35,915 nucleotides of DNA from Nitrospirota bacterium (lineage in GTDB: Bacteria; JACPQY01): assembly GCA_016190245.1 (NCBI GenBank), contig JACPQY010000081.1, forward strand, positions 1 to 35,915, written 5' to 3'. Shown piece by piece: positions 1 to 8,381 of this stretch (its first letter is position 1; the number at the start of each line of letters is the position of its first letter). The notes below the pieces were generated by a model, which was not told the DNA's origin, made no database searches, and was given only the letters and a program-made list of their open reading frames with translations. Position numbers and translations under genes: made by a program.

Positions 1-565
1 CCGGTCGGAGCCGTCAACCCCGAAAGACCCGACGCAGGAGGCGGAGGGTTCACCGCGCCGGATGCGCGGTGCGTCCAGGATGGGACAGGAGGTCATCCGA
101 TCTCCCCAAAACCCATGTACTCAAACTGCAGAGGAACCTTTATTCATACGCTTCGCGAACTAAAGGGGCCGGGGGCAAACCCCGCCCCACCGCTTCCTGC
201 GACGGGGCGGCCCGTTAGGGCGAATAATTCATGCACTTCATCAAGAAAATAGGTACCCCTCTCGAAATACAGTGTGTAATTCATCATTTCTCGTGCATGA
301 ATTATTCGGGTTAGCCCTCTCAACGGGGCCAGGACGAAGGGGTTGCGTGGTTAACCCTTTCATTCGTCGCCCTGGGGCTCTTTCCGGAAACAGTACATGC
401 GGATGTAGGGGACCCAGCGGCCCAATTGCCCCAAGCCCTTTTCCACTGGGAGTGTGTTGGGGTAGCGGCCAGGAGAACTTGTTCATGATGCCGCTGACCG
501 CAGCTTTCTAATCCAGTTTGACAATTCATCCTTGTTTTTCCTTTTTGGTGGCCATCTCCCCCCCA
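1..565. other. Gene-poor stretch left of the decayed transposase
   Basis: I recognise no gene here. Frame 1 is open from the window edge to a TAG near 250, and frame 2 to a TAA near 161, but neither translation resembles a family I know. A GC-rich hairpin (arms 182-188 and 204-210) and the inverted-repeat element at 209-317 lie in it. The remainder up to the transposase stop shows no clear terminal repeat matching the far side of the transposase, so the insertion-sequence boundary cannot be placed. Confidence 0.5.
209..317 (+). repeat. Inverted-repeat element, copy A (88-bp stem-loop core)
   Basis: A perfect 16-bp inverted repeat (arms 221-236 and 293-308, the right arm containing GTGCATGAATTATTCG) encloses a 56-bp spacer; the core is exactly 88 bp. 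A second copy in opposite orientation lies at 12190-12297, also with an 88-bp core. The two copies share the right-arm context (GCATGAAT followed by CGGGTTAG) and the left outer GGCCC context, while the spacers have diverged. Such a pair suggests a short non-autonomous mobile element or a dispersed structural repeat. The parent family is not known to me. Confidence 0.6.
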
Positions 566-1075
566 TTACGCGAGGGCGGGGGCATACCCCGCCCGGTACA
601 GCTTGAGCAGATTGTGGGTGAGGCAGATCAGCCTCCACTCCTGACGCACCTTGCCCCACCCGCGCAATAGAAATCGCCGGAACCCTCACGCCTCCTTGAT
701 CTGACCGAACACCGGCTCCACAATCGCCTTTCGCCTCTTGTACACTGCTTGGCCCTCCTTCGTTCGCAACTTCCAACGCATCTTGTCGGGGAAGGTGGCA
801 TCCTGGGGCAAAGGCCCCCGCCCGGCCGGAATCTCCTCCCCATGCTTCAAACAATCCGGACAGACGTGCGGGTCAATCCCCCGCGCTTGGAGACACTTCG
901 CGTTGTCCTCTGAAAAATATCCGGAGTCCGCGGAGAGCTTCTCGGGCGCCTCGCCCGCGTTCTCTCGAATCGCTTCGATGAGCGGCTCCACCTGTCTCTT
1001 GTCGTTCGCCTCCTGCGTCACCTCACAGGCCACAATCACCTGCTGATCCTCATCCACCGCCGCCTGCGCGTTGTA

Positions 1076-1091
1076 TCCGCCAGCTGGCGGA
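1076..1091. repeat. 16-bp palindrome causing the transposase frameshift
   Basis: TCCGCCAGCTGGCGGA is a perfect palindrome inside the transposase reading frame, after codon 306. Its length (16, not a multiple of 3) shifts the frame, and precise removal rejoins FE to YNAQAAVDE in frame. It belongs to the TCCGCC-N-GGCGGA group found throughout the window. Confidence 0.75.
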
Positions 1092-1532
1092 CTCGAAACT
1101 CTTCGTCGCTCCGTCCTTCATGATCCGACTCTCCGGATCGGTAAAGTTTCTCTGAGCCGCCGGCTCCACCACCGCCCGCGCCGGATCAGAAACGACAGGT
1201 TCCCGCCCCTTCGTCTTCTCCCCCGTCTCCTCCTCCTGGCGTCGACGCTCCTCCATCTTCGCCCGGGCCTCCCGCGCCTGCTCCTCCGCCCCCTCTCGGG
1301 CCTGCGCCTCCAACGCCGCCTTCGCCTCTCGAATCTTCTCAAGCCGAGTCTCCCGGCGACGAAGCTCAGAGGGAAGCTCGTCCCCCCTCACGCCCTTGCC
1401 GTACCGCTTGTCCTCCTCCTCGTCCGCCTGCTGCGCCCCCGCGAGTAACTCCACCACCTGCCACTCCAGCTCCCGCTCCTTCTCCACCATCCGCCCGTAA
1501 CTCATCGCCTTGTGCCTGCTCGCGTTCGCCTT

Positions 1533-1556
1533 CCCGCCTGCCAATTGGCGGGCAGG
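1533..1556. repeat. 24-bp near-palindrome inserted in frame in the transposase
   Basis: A near-palindrome centred on GCCAATTGGC, with CCCGCC/GGCGGG-type arms. It encodes PARQLAGG (codons 152-159) between LDGTKV and KANASRHKAM, a junction that is normally close to continuous in IS1182-type transposases. The 24-bp length keeps the frame. It looks like a longer relative of the TCCGCC palindromes. Confidence 0.65.
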
Positions 1557-1877
1557 CACCTTCGTCCCGTCCAAAGCCACGTGCCCCAACCGAACCATCC
1601 CCGCCTCCCGACACAGCCTCAAAACCTGGATGCACAGCGCACCCAAAGCCACCAAGTGCGTCTGCCGGAAAACACTGATCGTTGAATGGTCCGGATGGGA
1701 CCCGGCACAGATCACACGGAAAGCCACATTCTCGTGGGTCTCCCGCTCCATCCTGCGCGGGGAAGGTATCCCCTTGCAGTAGGCATACAACAAGAGCTTC
1801 ACCATCATCACCGGGTGGTACGGCGGTTGACCCTGCGCGCGCTCCTCGTACCAACGGATAATCGCTGATACGTCCAA

Positions 1878-1892
1878 TCCGCCTGAGGCGGA
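1878..1892. repeat. 15-bp palindrome inserted in frame in the transposase
   Basis: TCCGCCTGAGGCGGA encodes SASGG (codons 40-44) between DVVE and LDVSAI, where the family usually has a shorter junction. The identical 15-mer recurs at 13783-13797 in non-coding DNA. Confidence 0.7.
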
Positions 1893-2206
1893 CTCCACCA
1901 CGTCCGAGATGGAATACACCAGATGATCCTCGGGCAACCAGTCGCCCAGCGATGAGGGCATGAGAAAATTCTGCTTCGCCTCGTAGGGCCGGTACGCTTT
2001 GTCGGTCATTCTCATCTCCTCCTTGGAACCTCTCTTACGATGTTCCTCCGTGAACAGCGCATCCTGAACCATTCTCCTTCTACACCCGCAATCCCCATGC
2101 CACCCTATCCCGACACACTCCTAGCTCGAAGGGTACCTTGCCGAGGACGGCATGGTACTGCGCAAAGAAGCGGGCCAGGACGGCCCCCCATGAACGCGGT
2201 ATTGTT

Positions 2207-2257
2207 CGAGCGTAGTCCAGTCCGCCGCGGCGGACGGACGAAGTCGAGAACCCCGAG
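2207..2257. repeat. Dispersed hairpin repeat with embedded GTCCGCCGCGGCGGAC palindrome
   Basis: The 16-bp palindrome at 2220-2235 sits between GTTCGAG-type and AAGTCGAGAAC-type arms. The flanks are those of the dispersed repeat also seen around 21910-21980, where the two arms lie much closer together. The rest of the 2010-2276 spacer between the transposase and the MbfA-like gene shows nothing else I recognise. Confidence 0.55.
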
Positions 2258-2276
2258 GGCAAAATGCTGGATGCTC

Positions 2277-3233
2277 TCAGATCGAGATTCCCCAGATCCG
2301 CTGGGCAGCGAGGCCGATGAGATACGTCGCGCCCACCGCGCCCGCCACGAGCACAAGGTTCATGGCGACGCGTTTTCGGATCTGCATGCCGGACAGGAAA
2401 GCCAGAACGAGGGACACCAAGGCGACCACCCCCGCCGCAGCCAGGAGCGAGGCGAACACGCCCTCGGCACCGAACAGCACGGGCAGCACGGGCACCACCG
2501 CCCCGAGGAGGTAGCTGAGTCCCACCGTTGCGGCAGCCCTCACCGGCCGCCGGGGGACGACCGCGGTTGGGCGGGCGGAGCCCGAAAGGAACATCGCCTT
2601 GCCCGCCTCGATGTCGAGCATCTCCTTCTCGGAACTCGAGGCAGCGTAGGCCCCCGCCGCCATCGAGAGCGCGCCGGCCACGGCCACGCTCGCGCTCGCC
2701 ATCAACACCAACGCCGGTTGCCTGAGCGCGGCATAGAATCCGCTCACAGCGCCCGCAATCTCCACGAGCCCGTCGTTAAGCCCCAGGAACACGCTCCGAA
2801 CCCTGTCCGGGTCAATTACGCGCTCGGAGTACTGTGTCACGATGGCGTCCTCGTGCTCGAATTCGTCCCGCAGAATCTCCTTCACCGTCTCTCCAAGAGG
2901 CTCGTCCTTCGAGGTCTCCCAGAGGGACAAGTACTTCCGGATGCCGTAGATTTCGATCGCCTCGAGAACGAGGTGCACGGCCGTCGGCCCGAAGAGGCGA
3001 CAGGCCGCGAGGAGAATGCGCAGCTTGATCCTTCTCCCCAGATTGAGGCTGTTCACCTCCTGGCGGAAGAACTTCTGCCATGTGGCCAGATGGCCCTGCT
3101 CCACCGGAATCAGGTCGCCGAGGATCTTCTTGAGTCGGCCCGAGTGGATCTTGTGGAGCTCCGAGTAGAGGGTGAGGTCGAACAACTCGTCAAGAACCAG
3201 AGTGCGCCCCAGCACTGCATCGTCGCGGCCCAT
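2277..3233 (-). CDS. MbfA-like protein: ferritin-like domain fused to VIT1/CCC1 membrane domain
   Basis: The N-terminal half (about residues 10-140) is a ferritin/rubrerythrin-like four-helix domain with two visible EXXH pairs, E45/H48 and E124/H127, plus E16, E25, E91 and E94 as possible diiron ligands. The C-terminal half (about 145-318) is a VIT1/CCC1-type membrane domain that begins with the diagnostic segment RSVFLGLNDGLVE and has about five hydrophobic helices. Family knowledge: MbfA-like proteins export Fe(II) (or Mn) across the inner membrane using the ferritin-like domain as sensor or oxidase. The start is ATG 3233, and 318 aa fits the family. It diverges from the PIF1-like gene with a 134-bp spacer. 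Metal specificity is inferred. Confidence 0.85.
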   Translation of the reverse strand: MGRDDAVLGRTLVLDELFDLTLYSELHKIHSGRLKKILGDLIPVEQGHLATWQKFFRQEVNSLNLGRRIKLRILLAACRLFGPTAVHLVLEAIEIYGIRKYLSLWETSKDEPLGETVKEILRDEFEHEDAIVTQYSERVIDPDRVRSVFLGLNDGLVEIAGAVSGFYAALRQPALVLMASASVAVAGALSMAAGAYAASSSEKEMLDIEAGKAMFLSGSARPTAVVPRRPVRAAATVGLSYLLGAVVPVLPVLFGAEGVFASLLAAAGVVALVSLVLAFLSGMQIRKRVAMNLVLVAGAVGATYLIGLAAQRIWGISI

Positions 3234-3264
3234 GGAATGGGTCTACGACGGGACGCCGCCGCTT

Positions 3265-3297
3265 GCAAGCCCGCCGCGCCTGGAATGGCGGGCAAGC
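3265..3297. repeat. GC-rich inverted repeat in the divergent spacer
   Basis: GCCCGCC (3269-3275) and GGCGGGC (3287-3293) form 7-bp arms with an 11-nt loop, flanked by AAG on both sides. It resembles the CCCGCC-type palindromes at 1533-1556 and 13741-13830 and lies between the divergent MbfA-like and PIF1-like genes. Confidence 0.4.
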
Positions 3298-3367
3298 CCC
3301 GTGTCCGACGGTGGCCGCGTCACCGCTTGATGTTGACGCCGGAGGCGCTCCACGGAACAATCCCCGC

Positions 3368-4687
3368 ATGGGCCACGCGGCCATCCCCTCCACGATCGAG
3401 CACACCCCGGAGTGGGACCGTGCTCTGGATCTCATTGAAAACAGCCGGCGGCACCTCTTCGTGACGGGACGCGCCGGCACCGGCAAGTCCACCCTCCTCC
3501 AGCACTTCCGTAAGCTCACACGCCGGACCGCGGTGGTCCTTGCACCGACCGGCGTGGCCGCCGTCAACGTGACCGGGCAGACCATCCACTCGTTCTTCGG
3601 CTTCAAGCCCGATGTGACCCCCGATCAGGTCAAGCGGCTACGCGGGAACCGCCGGGCTCTCTTCCGCACCCTTGACGTGCTCGTGATCGACGAGATATCC
3701 ATGGTGCGCGCCGATCTGTTCGATGCGGTGGCCCGTTTCCTGGAGTTGAACGGACCGAAACGAGGGCTGCCCTTCGGAGGCGTCCAACTCGTCCTCTTTG
3801 GCGATCTCTATCAGCTCCCCCCGGTCGTGAGGAGCGAGGACCGGCCGCTGTTCGAGGGCTTCTACCCCACACCCTATTTCTTCAGCTCACGCGCCTTCGC
3901 CGCCCTCGACCCCGAATGGGTGGAACTGGACAAGGTCTTCCGCCAGCGCGACACCGACTTCCTCGCCCTCCTCAACGCCATCCGCGACGGCACTGCCACA
4001 GAGGCGGTGCTGGGCGAGCTCAACCGCCGCGTCCGCGAGGACCTGGACCCCGCGACCGCGGAGGAGTACCTCGTGCTAACCTCCACCAACGATCGCGCGC
4101 GAGCCATCAACGCGGCGCGGCTCGCCCGACTCCCGGGCGAGGCCCGTGTCTTCGAGGCGGGCATCAAGGGGGCTTTCGAAGCCCCCGCCTATCCCACCGA
4201 GGCGCGCCTTGCACTCAAGCCTGGGGCTCAGATCATGCTTCTCAACAACGACCCCGAGGGACGATGGATTAACGGTACCGTCGGCCACATCAGGCGGATC
4301 GATCCGGACGAGCCCCGAGTCTCCGTGGTCCTCCAAAACGGAAGCCGAGAAGACGTGCAGCCGCACCGCTGGGACATGTTCCGTTTCCAGCTCGATCCAT
4401 CGGGCGAGAGAATCGAACCCGTCTCGGTGGGGCAGTTCGTGCAGATGCCCATGCGCCTGGCGTGGGCGGTCACCATTCACAAGAGCCAGGGGCTCACGTT
4501 CGACCGGCTCGTCGTCGATCTGACGAGGGGCACGTTTGCGCACGGGCAACTCTATGTCGCCCTCAGCCGTGTGCGCACGCTCGACGGCCTCCTCCTCACC
4601 CGCCCGATCCGAAGGGGCCACATCCTCGTGGATCCGCGAATTCGTGCCTTCGCGGCGGGATTCCAGGAGCGCACGGAGAGGCTGTAG
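3368..4687 (+). CDS. PIF1/RecD-like SF1 DNA helicase
   Basis: A 439-aa ATP-dependent helicase of the PIF1/RecD2-like SF1B group. Walker A GRAGTGKS lies at residues 34-41, and APTGVAAVNV (about 59-68) is the typical motif Ia. VLVIDEISM (about 104-112) is Walker B, and GDLYQLPPV (about 143) is motif III. Near the C-terminus TIHKSQGLTFD and YVALSRVRTLDGL are the UvrD_C_2-type motifs V and VI. Family role: 5'-3' unwinding at replication or recombination intermediates. Start chosen at ATG 3368, since the upstream in-frame extension is not conserved-looking. No good Shine-Dalgarno is near this ATG (a GGAGG lies 22 nt away). It is a single gene, convergent with the kinase at 4773. Confidence 0.88.
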   Translation: MGHAAIPSTIEHTPEWDRALDLIENSRRHLFVTGRAGTGKSTLLQHFRKLTRRTAVVLAPTGVAAVNVTGQTIHSFFGFKPDVTPDQVKRLRGNRRALFRTLDVLVIDEISMVRADLFDAVARFLELNGPKRGLPFGGVQLVLFGDLYQLPPVVRSEDRPLFEGFYPTPYFFSSRAFAALDPEWVELDKVFRQRDTDFLALLNAIRDGTATEAVLGELNRRVREDLDPATAEEYLVLTSTNDRARAINAARLARLPGEARVFEAGIKGAFEAPAYPTEARLALKPGAQIMLLNNDPEGRWINGTVGHIRRIDPDEPRVSVVLQNGSREDVQPHRWDMFRFQLDPSGERIEPVSVGQFVQMPMRLAWAVTIHKSQGLTFDRLVVDLTRGTFAHGQLYVALSRVRTLDGLLLTRPIRRGHILVDPRIRAFAAGFQERTERL

Positions 4688-4715
4688 GGGGGGGCGCCTG
4701 GACCCGCCCGCGCGC

Positions 4716-4739
4716 GGGGAGCATGCAAGCATGCTCCCC
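4716..4739. terminator. Perfect hairpin between convergent genes, possible bidirectional terminator
   Basis: GGGGAGCATGC-AA-GCATGCTCCCC has an 11-bp perfect stem. It lies between the PIF1-like stop (4687) and the kinase stop (4773). There is no T tract, so Rho-independent function is doubtful. The same style of hairpin (GTAGGGGAG ... CTCCCCTAC) occurs inside the MITE-like repeats, so it may simply be a dispersed repeat. Confidence 0.4.
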
Positions 4740-4772
4740 TACGATGCTGCCCGGGAAGGGGGAGCCGCCTCG

Positions 4773-6962
4773 TCAGGCCGCCCCTGGCGCGTCCAAGATC
4801 TCCCGAACCCTGCGCGTGAGGACCGCCGGGGAGAAGGGCTTGGCGATGAAGAGGCCCGCATCGATCCGGTATCCGTGCTGCTGGATCATCTCGCCGGTGT
4901 ATCCCGACATGTAGAGCACGCGGATGCCGGGGCGGATCCCCTTCACTTCGGCCGCCAGTGCGGGGCCGCTCATCTGGAGCATGATCACGTCTGTGAGTAA
5001 CAGTTGGATGCCGGCCTTCTCGTTCCGGCAGATCTCAAGCGCCTCGTTCGGCGTTGCGGCTGCCATCACCCGGTAACCGCTCGCCCTGAGTACTTCCTCG
5101 GTCAGCACGCGCACCCGTTCCTCGTCCTCGACGAGCAGGATCGTCTCCGCGCCACCCCGCGGCCCCGGCGTCGAAACCTTCGCGACCGGCGCGGCTTCGA
5201 CCTCCGCATCCTCTACCCGCGGCAGGTAGAGGGTGAAGGTACTCCCCTGCTCCGGCTCACTCTCTGCAAAGACGGTCCCGCCCGCCTGTTGCACGATCCC
5301 GTACACGGTCGAGAGGCCGAGCCCCGTGCCCTTTCCCTGACCCTTCGTCGTGAAGAACGGCTCGAAGGCGCGTGAGAGGGTCTCCTCGTCCATGCCGATC
5401 CCCGTATCCACCACGGAGAGCCTCACGTACGGCCCCGAAGCCAATCCGTGGAGTTGGGCCGGGCGATCACCCCCAAGAACCTCGCCCGACGTGCTAAGGC
5501 TCAGGCTGCCGCCCCTCGGCATGGCGTCTCGCGCGTTCACCACGAGATTCATCAAGACCTGTTCGAGCTGCACGCGGTCCGCAGCGACGCGGCCGGTATT
5601 TGAGGCCAACCGCAGGCGGAACTCGACGTCGTCCCCCACCAGGCGCCGCAGCATCCGCTCCGCGGACATGATGACTTCGTTGAGATCCAGCACCTGCACC
5701 TGCGTCGGCTGGGCGCGGCTGAAGCTGAGGAGTTGGCGGGTGAGCGACGCCGCGCGATCTCCGTCTTCCTTGATCTCGCTGACGTAACGCCGGAGGGGGC
5801 TGTCCGCCTCGAGCCGGTCGAGAAGCATCTCGCTGTAGCCGAGAATGGTGGTGAGCTGGTTGTTGAAATCGTGCGCGAGACCTCCCGCCAGGCGGCCGAC
5901 GGCCTCCATCTTCTGGGACTGAAGAAGCTGTTGCTCCAGGCGATGCTGATCCTCCTCGCGCTGACGTCGCTCCGTGATGTCGCGAAGGATTCCGACGAAC
6001 ATGCGCCGTCCCGCCATCCTCACCTCGCTGATGGCCAAGTCCACCGGGAACGACTCGCCGTCCTTTCTGCGACCCACCACCTCACGCCCGATCCCGATGA
6101 TCTTCGCCTCCCCGGTTCGCAGATAGCGACCCAGATGGGCGTCGTGCCCGGAGCGATCCGGCTCCGGCATGAGCCGGGAGACGTTCCTTCCCACCGCCTC
6201 GGCAGCCGTGTATCCGAAGATGCGTTCGGCGGCCGGGTTGAACGATTGGATGACGCCCTTTTCGTCGATCGTCACAATCCCGTCCACGGCCGTCTCCACG
6301 ATGGCTCTCATGTGGGCCTCGCTCTCCCGAAGGCGACCGAAGATCGGCCCGCTGAGCACAATGATGAGCCCCGCCCCCAGAACCACCAGGTAGAGCGTGG
6401 ACGCGCCGGCGACGACGCCCGCCCGCAGGTACGGCGCGCGAATCTCGTCCATGTCCACCTTGGCCACAACACCGAGGTTCAGCCCCGCGAGGTGCGTGTA
6501 CGCCGCGAGGACTTGCTTGCCTCGATAGTCGAACCCGATCACGGAGCCGGTCTCGCCCAGCAGGGCGCGCCGCATGGGGGCGCCCCAATCGGAGTCGAAC
6601 GCGATGGGAACAGGAGGCACATCTCCGTGCCGCTCCCGACTCAGCAGAAAGACGATCAGGTCGCCCTCCCGCCGACCCAGCACGATCTCCCCGCTCTCAC
6701 CAAAGCCGGGATAGTGCGCATGGGCGTCCACGACCTGAGCCATCGTTGCGGTCAGCGGGCCACCCGGGAAGTCCGGGTTTCGCGCCACGTTGAACCGGGC
6801 CACCGCCTCCATCAGGCGGGCCTGGCTCTTCACGATCTCCTCGAGGCGATGCCGCTCCTGCTCGATGGCGGTCGTGTACAGGACTCCGATGGCGATCGCC
6901 AGCACGGCCAGCGAGAGAAGCGCCAACACGCCGATGAGGACCAACAGCCACTTCCGCCCCAT
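4773..6962 (-). CDS. Membrane hybrid histidine kinase (sensor, PAS, HisKA, HATPase, REC)
   Basis: 729 aa from ATG 6962, chosen because it lies 34 nt after the regulator stop and directly before TM1; the longer frame would overlap the regulator. Order: TM1 (5-27), periplasmic sensor region (about 30-180), TM2 (182-205), FixL-like PAS (217-330), HisKA with H364 in GLAHDFNNQ, HATPase (N477 in NLVVNARDA, DTGIGM at 519-524, GKGTGLGLS), and a C-terminal receiver with D658 and K708. The PAS closely resembles FixL around LMPEPDRSGHD and IIGIGREV, but the proximal heme His position is Leu281 (RYLRTGE), so heme or oxygen sensing is not supported. It probably phosphorylates its neighbour and its own receiver. 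Confidence 0.9.
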   Translation of the reverse strand: MGRKWLLVLIGVLALLSLAVLAIAIGVLYTTAIEQERHRLEEIVKSQARLMEAVARFNVARNPDFPGGPLTATMAQVVDAHAHYPGFGESGEIVLGRREGDLIVFLLSRERHGDVPPVPIAFDSDWGAPMRRALLGETGSVIGFDYRGKQVLAAYTHLAGLNLGVVAKVDMDEIRAPYLRAGVVAGASTLYLVVLGAGLIIVLSGPIFGRLRESEAHMRAIVETAVDGIVTIDEKGVIQSFNPAAERIFGYTAAEAVGRNVSRLMPEPDRSGHDAHLGRYLRTGEAKIIGIGREVVGRRKDGESFPVDLAISEVRMAGRRMFVGILRDITERRQREEDQHRLEQQLLQSQKMEAVGRLAGGLAHDFNNQLTTILGYSEMLLDRLEADSPLRRYVSEIKEDGDRAASLTRQLLSFSRAQPTQVQVLDLNEVIMSAERMLRRLVGDDVEFRLRLASNTGRVAADRVQLEQVLMNLVVNARDAMPRGGSLSLSTSGEVLGGDRPAQLHGLASGPYVRLSVVDTGIGMDEETLSRAFEPFFTTKGQGKGTGLGLSTVYGIVQQAGGTVFAESEPEQGSTFTLYLPRVEDAEVEAAPVAKVSTPGPRGGAETILLVEDEERVRVLTEEVLRASGYRVMAAATPNEALEICRNEKAGIQLLLTDVIMLQMSGPALAAEVKGIRPGIRVLYMSGYTGEMIQQHGYRIDAGLFIAKPFSPAVLTRRVREILDAPGAA

Positions 6963-6967
6963 CACGA

Positions 6968-6986
6968 CGGGACGAGTCTCGTCCCG
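6968..6986. promoter_or_regulatory. Perfect palindrome between regulator and kinase
   Basis: CGGGACGAG-T-CTCGTCCCG has 9-bp arms and a single central base. It lies in the 34-nt gap between the response-regulator stop and the kinase start. It could form a hairpin in the mRNA that tunes kinase translation or stabilises a processed end, or be an operator. Role unproven. Confidence 0.35.
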
Positions 6987-6996
6987 CCGGTTCGAT

Positions 6997-7701
6997 TCAG
7001 CCTCGGGCGGCAAAACGATACCCCACTCCGCGTACGGTCTCGATGTACTCTCCACCCTCCCCGAGCTTCTCCCTCAGCCGATTCACGTGCGTGTCCACCG
7101 TCCGCGTCACCACCTCGGCATCGATGCCCCACACCTTGTCGAGGAGAACGTCTCGAGTCTGGAGCTGCCCTCGGTGCTTCACGAGGTGCGCCAGGAGGCG
7201 GAACTCCGTCGCCGTCAGTTCCACGGGCCGGCCCTGGACGCTCACGCGGTAGCCTCGCAGATCGATCTCGAACGGTCCAACCTTGACAGACGACTCCACT
7301 TCCCCGGGGTCATCGCCTCGCCGGCGGAGAATGGCGCGCACGCGCAGCACCAACTCGCGTGGGCTGAACGGCTTCGTCACGTAGTCGTCGGCCCCACGCT
7401 CGAATGCCGCCACCTTGTCCGCCTCTTCCCCGCTGCCTGTCAACATGAGGATGGGGATCGCCCGTGTCTCCTCGTCCGCCCGAAGCCGCCGGCAGATCTC
7501 CACGCCCGAGAGATCCGGCAGCCGGATGTCCAAGATGATGAGGTCGGGTTTCCTGCGTTGGGCGGCCTCGATCCCCGTTCGCCCGTCGAAGGCCTCCCTC
7601 ACCTCGAAGCCGGCCAGGGTGAGAGCCTCGCGCAGGAGACCCACCACCTTCCGCTCATCGTCCACCACCAGGATCTTCTCGCCCACGATGCTGGGGATCA
7701 T
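6997..7701 (-). CDS. OmpR/PhoB-family response regulator
   Basis: 234 aa. The receiver domain spans residues 8-122, with the acidic pair D14/D15, phospho-acceptor D58 (LIILDIRLPD), T88 in MLTGS and K110 (YVTKPFSPREL). A winged-helix DNA-binding domain occupies about 135-230 (ELTATEFRLLAHL, RTVDTHVNRLREKL, YIETVRGVGYRF). Start chosen at ATG 7701, immediately before the receiver; an upstream ATG would add an Arg-rich stretch. AAGG lies about 9 nt upstream. It is first in a two-gene unit with the hybrid kinase, so phosphotransfer from that kinase is the natural inference. The 116-bp divergent spacer toward 7818 probably holds promoters for both sides. Target genes are unknown. Confidence 0.92.
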   Translation of the reverse strand: MIPSIVGEKILVVDDERKVVGLLREALTLAGFEVREAFDGRTGIEAAQRRKPDLIILDIRLPDLSGVEICRRLRADEETRAIPILMLTGSGEEADKVAAFERGADDYVTKPFSPRELVLRVRAILRRRGDDPGEVESSVKVGPFEIDLRGYRVSVQGRPVELTATEFRLLAHLVKHRGQLQTRDVLLDKVWGIDAEVVTRTVDTHVNRLREKLGEGGEYIETVRGVGYRFAARG

Positions 7702-7817
7702 ATCGGACCTTCGGATGGAGCGGCAAGGAGCACGGCCCCTGGCCCGCACCCCTGGCCGTCGCCGGGGCACTGACACCGGTCATAGCGGTCTCCCACCCTT
7801 GCCAGCATCCTGTGGTC

Positions 7818-8381
7818 ATGAGCACGCCGGATCGGCGAGCGCGACATGAGAGCGGGACCACCGAAGCGGCCGCCGGCCCGCGGGTCCCGGAGGAGATCCC
7901 TCTTTCCGCTCTTCCTTTCCGGTTGCACCGCTGGGAACTCGTCGAGATGCTGGCGTGGTGCCGGTGCCACGGCGATACGGACGAGCCCATCTCGTTCCTC
8001 GTGGATGAGAGCGACCCGAGCCGCATCACGATCACCGCCGATCGCGCAGGATCGTCCTTTAGGCTCGTCGCGGATTCGGTCTCGGGCCGCCTCCTGGCGC
8101 CTCATCCCACCGGCCCCGAGGCCCCGGCCTTCTGGAGCGACATCTTGCGCCGGGCCCTCGAAGGCAAGATCGAGAGAGGCATCCATCGCAATCTGTTCCG
8201 CTGCAGGGTCTGCGAGGCCACCGTTCAACTCAGGGATCCCCTCGAGGCCTGGTCACACCTGAACGAGCATGAGATCCGCGTGGAGGCCATGGACGCAACC
8301 GCGGGCATGCGGCTCAGGTTGAAAGGCAAGTGGGTCGGCGTGGACAGGTTCTTCAGCCCCGAAGACGGGAGCATCCACTAG
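7818..8381 (+). CDS. Hypothetical protein with a C2H2-like zinc-finger segment
   Basis: 187 aa from ATG 7818; an in-frame GTG two codons earlier is possible. I do not recognise the family. The N-terminus is charged and variable, the middle (about 40-120) looks globular, and residues near 137-160 carry CRVC followed by SHLNEHE (Cys-x2-Cys, then His-x3-His), compatible with a zinc-finger fold. No signal peptide or membrane segment is seen. The stop codon TAG (8379-8381) is made of the first bases of the terminal repeat of the MITE-like element, so the original C-terminus may have been cut by the insertion. It diverges from the two-component regulator. Confidence 0.65.
   Translation: MSTPDRRARHESGTTEAAAGPRVPEEIPLSALPFRLHRWELVEMLAWCRCHGDTDEPISFLVDESDPSRITITADRAGSSFRLVADSVSGRLLAPHPTGPEAPAFWSDILRRALEGKIERGIHRNLFRCRVCEATVQLRDPLEAWSHLNEHEIRVEAMDATAGMRLRLKGKWVGVDRFFSPEDGSIH

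Larger units (their letters stand above)
566..2009 (-). pseudogene. IS1182-type transposase, decayed by palindrome insertions and a nonsense codon
   Basis: A DDE transposase of the IS1182 type (DUF772 N-terminal domain, charged linker, DDE_Tnp_1 C-terminal part). Start chosen at ATG 2009, preceded by GGAGGAG. The N-terminal RPYE and WLPEDHLVY motifs, LDGTKV (first Asp), SADSGYFSE (second Asp) and VEPVFGQIKEA (Glu) are visible. The frame breaks at 1076-1091, where a 16-bp palindrome sits between FE and YNAQAAVDE; removing exactly those 16 bp restores the frame. A second lesion is an in-frame TGA at 686-688 where the family usually has Arg (KEA-R-GFRRFLLRGW), consistent with CGA to TGA. Reading then continues to TAA at 566-568. 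Two further in-frame palindromic inserts lie at 1533-1556 and 1878-1892. The gene is almost certainly inactive. Confidence 0.88.

Noticed and set aside
1-252. Open frame 1 from the window edge as a partial gene
   Set aside because: The translation is Pro/Gly-rich with no recognisable motif and runs into the inverted-repeat element; it looks like chance openness in GC-rich DNA.
209-317. Integron attC site
   Set aside because: The inverted repeat and GTTAG words recall attC, but the outer boxes are not an RYYYAAC/GTTRRRY pair in the right orientation, and no integrase or cassette array is present.
480-2250. Terminal inverted repeats of the IS1182-type element
   Set aside because: I compared the flanks of the transposase by eye and found no convincing inverted match, so no insertion-sequence boundary is claimed.
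2040-3464. 474-codon plus-strand frame
   Set aside because: It lies opposite the clearly coding MbfA-like gene and has shadow-type Arg/His/Pro composition.
5733-7286. 517-codon plus-strand frame
   Set aside because: Antisense to the hybrid kinase; no domain seen and typical shadow composition.
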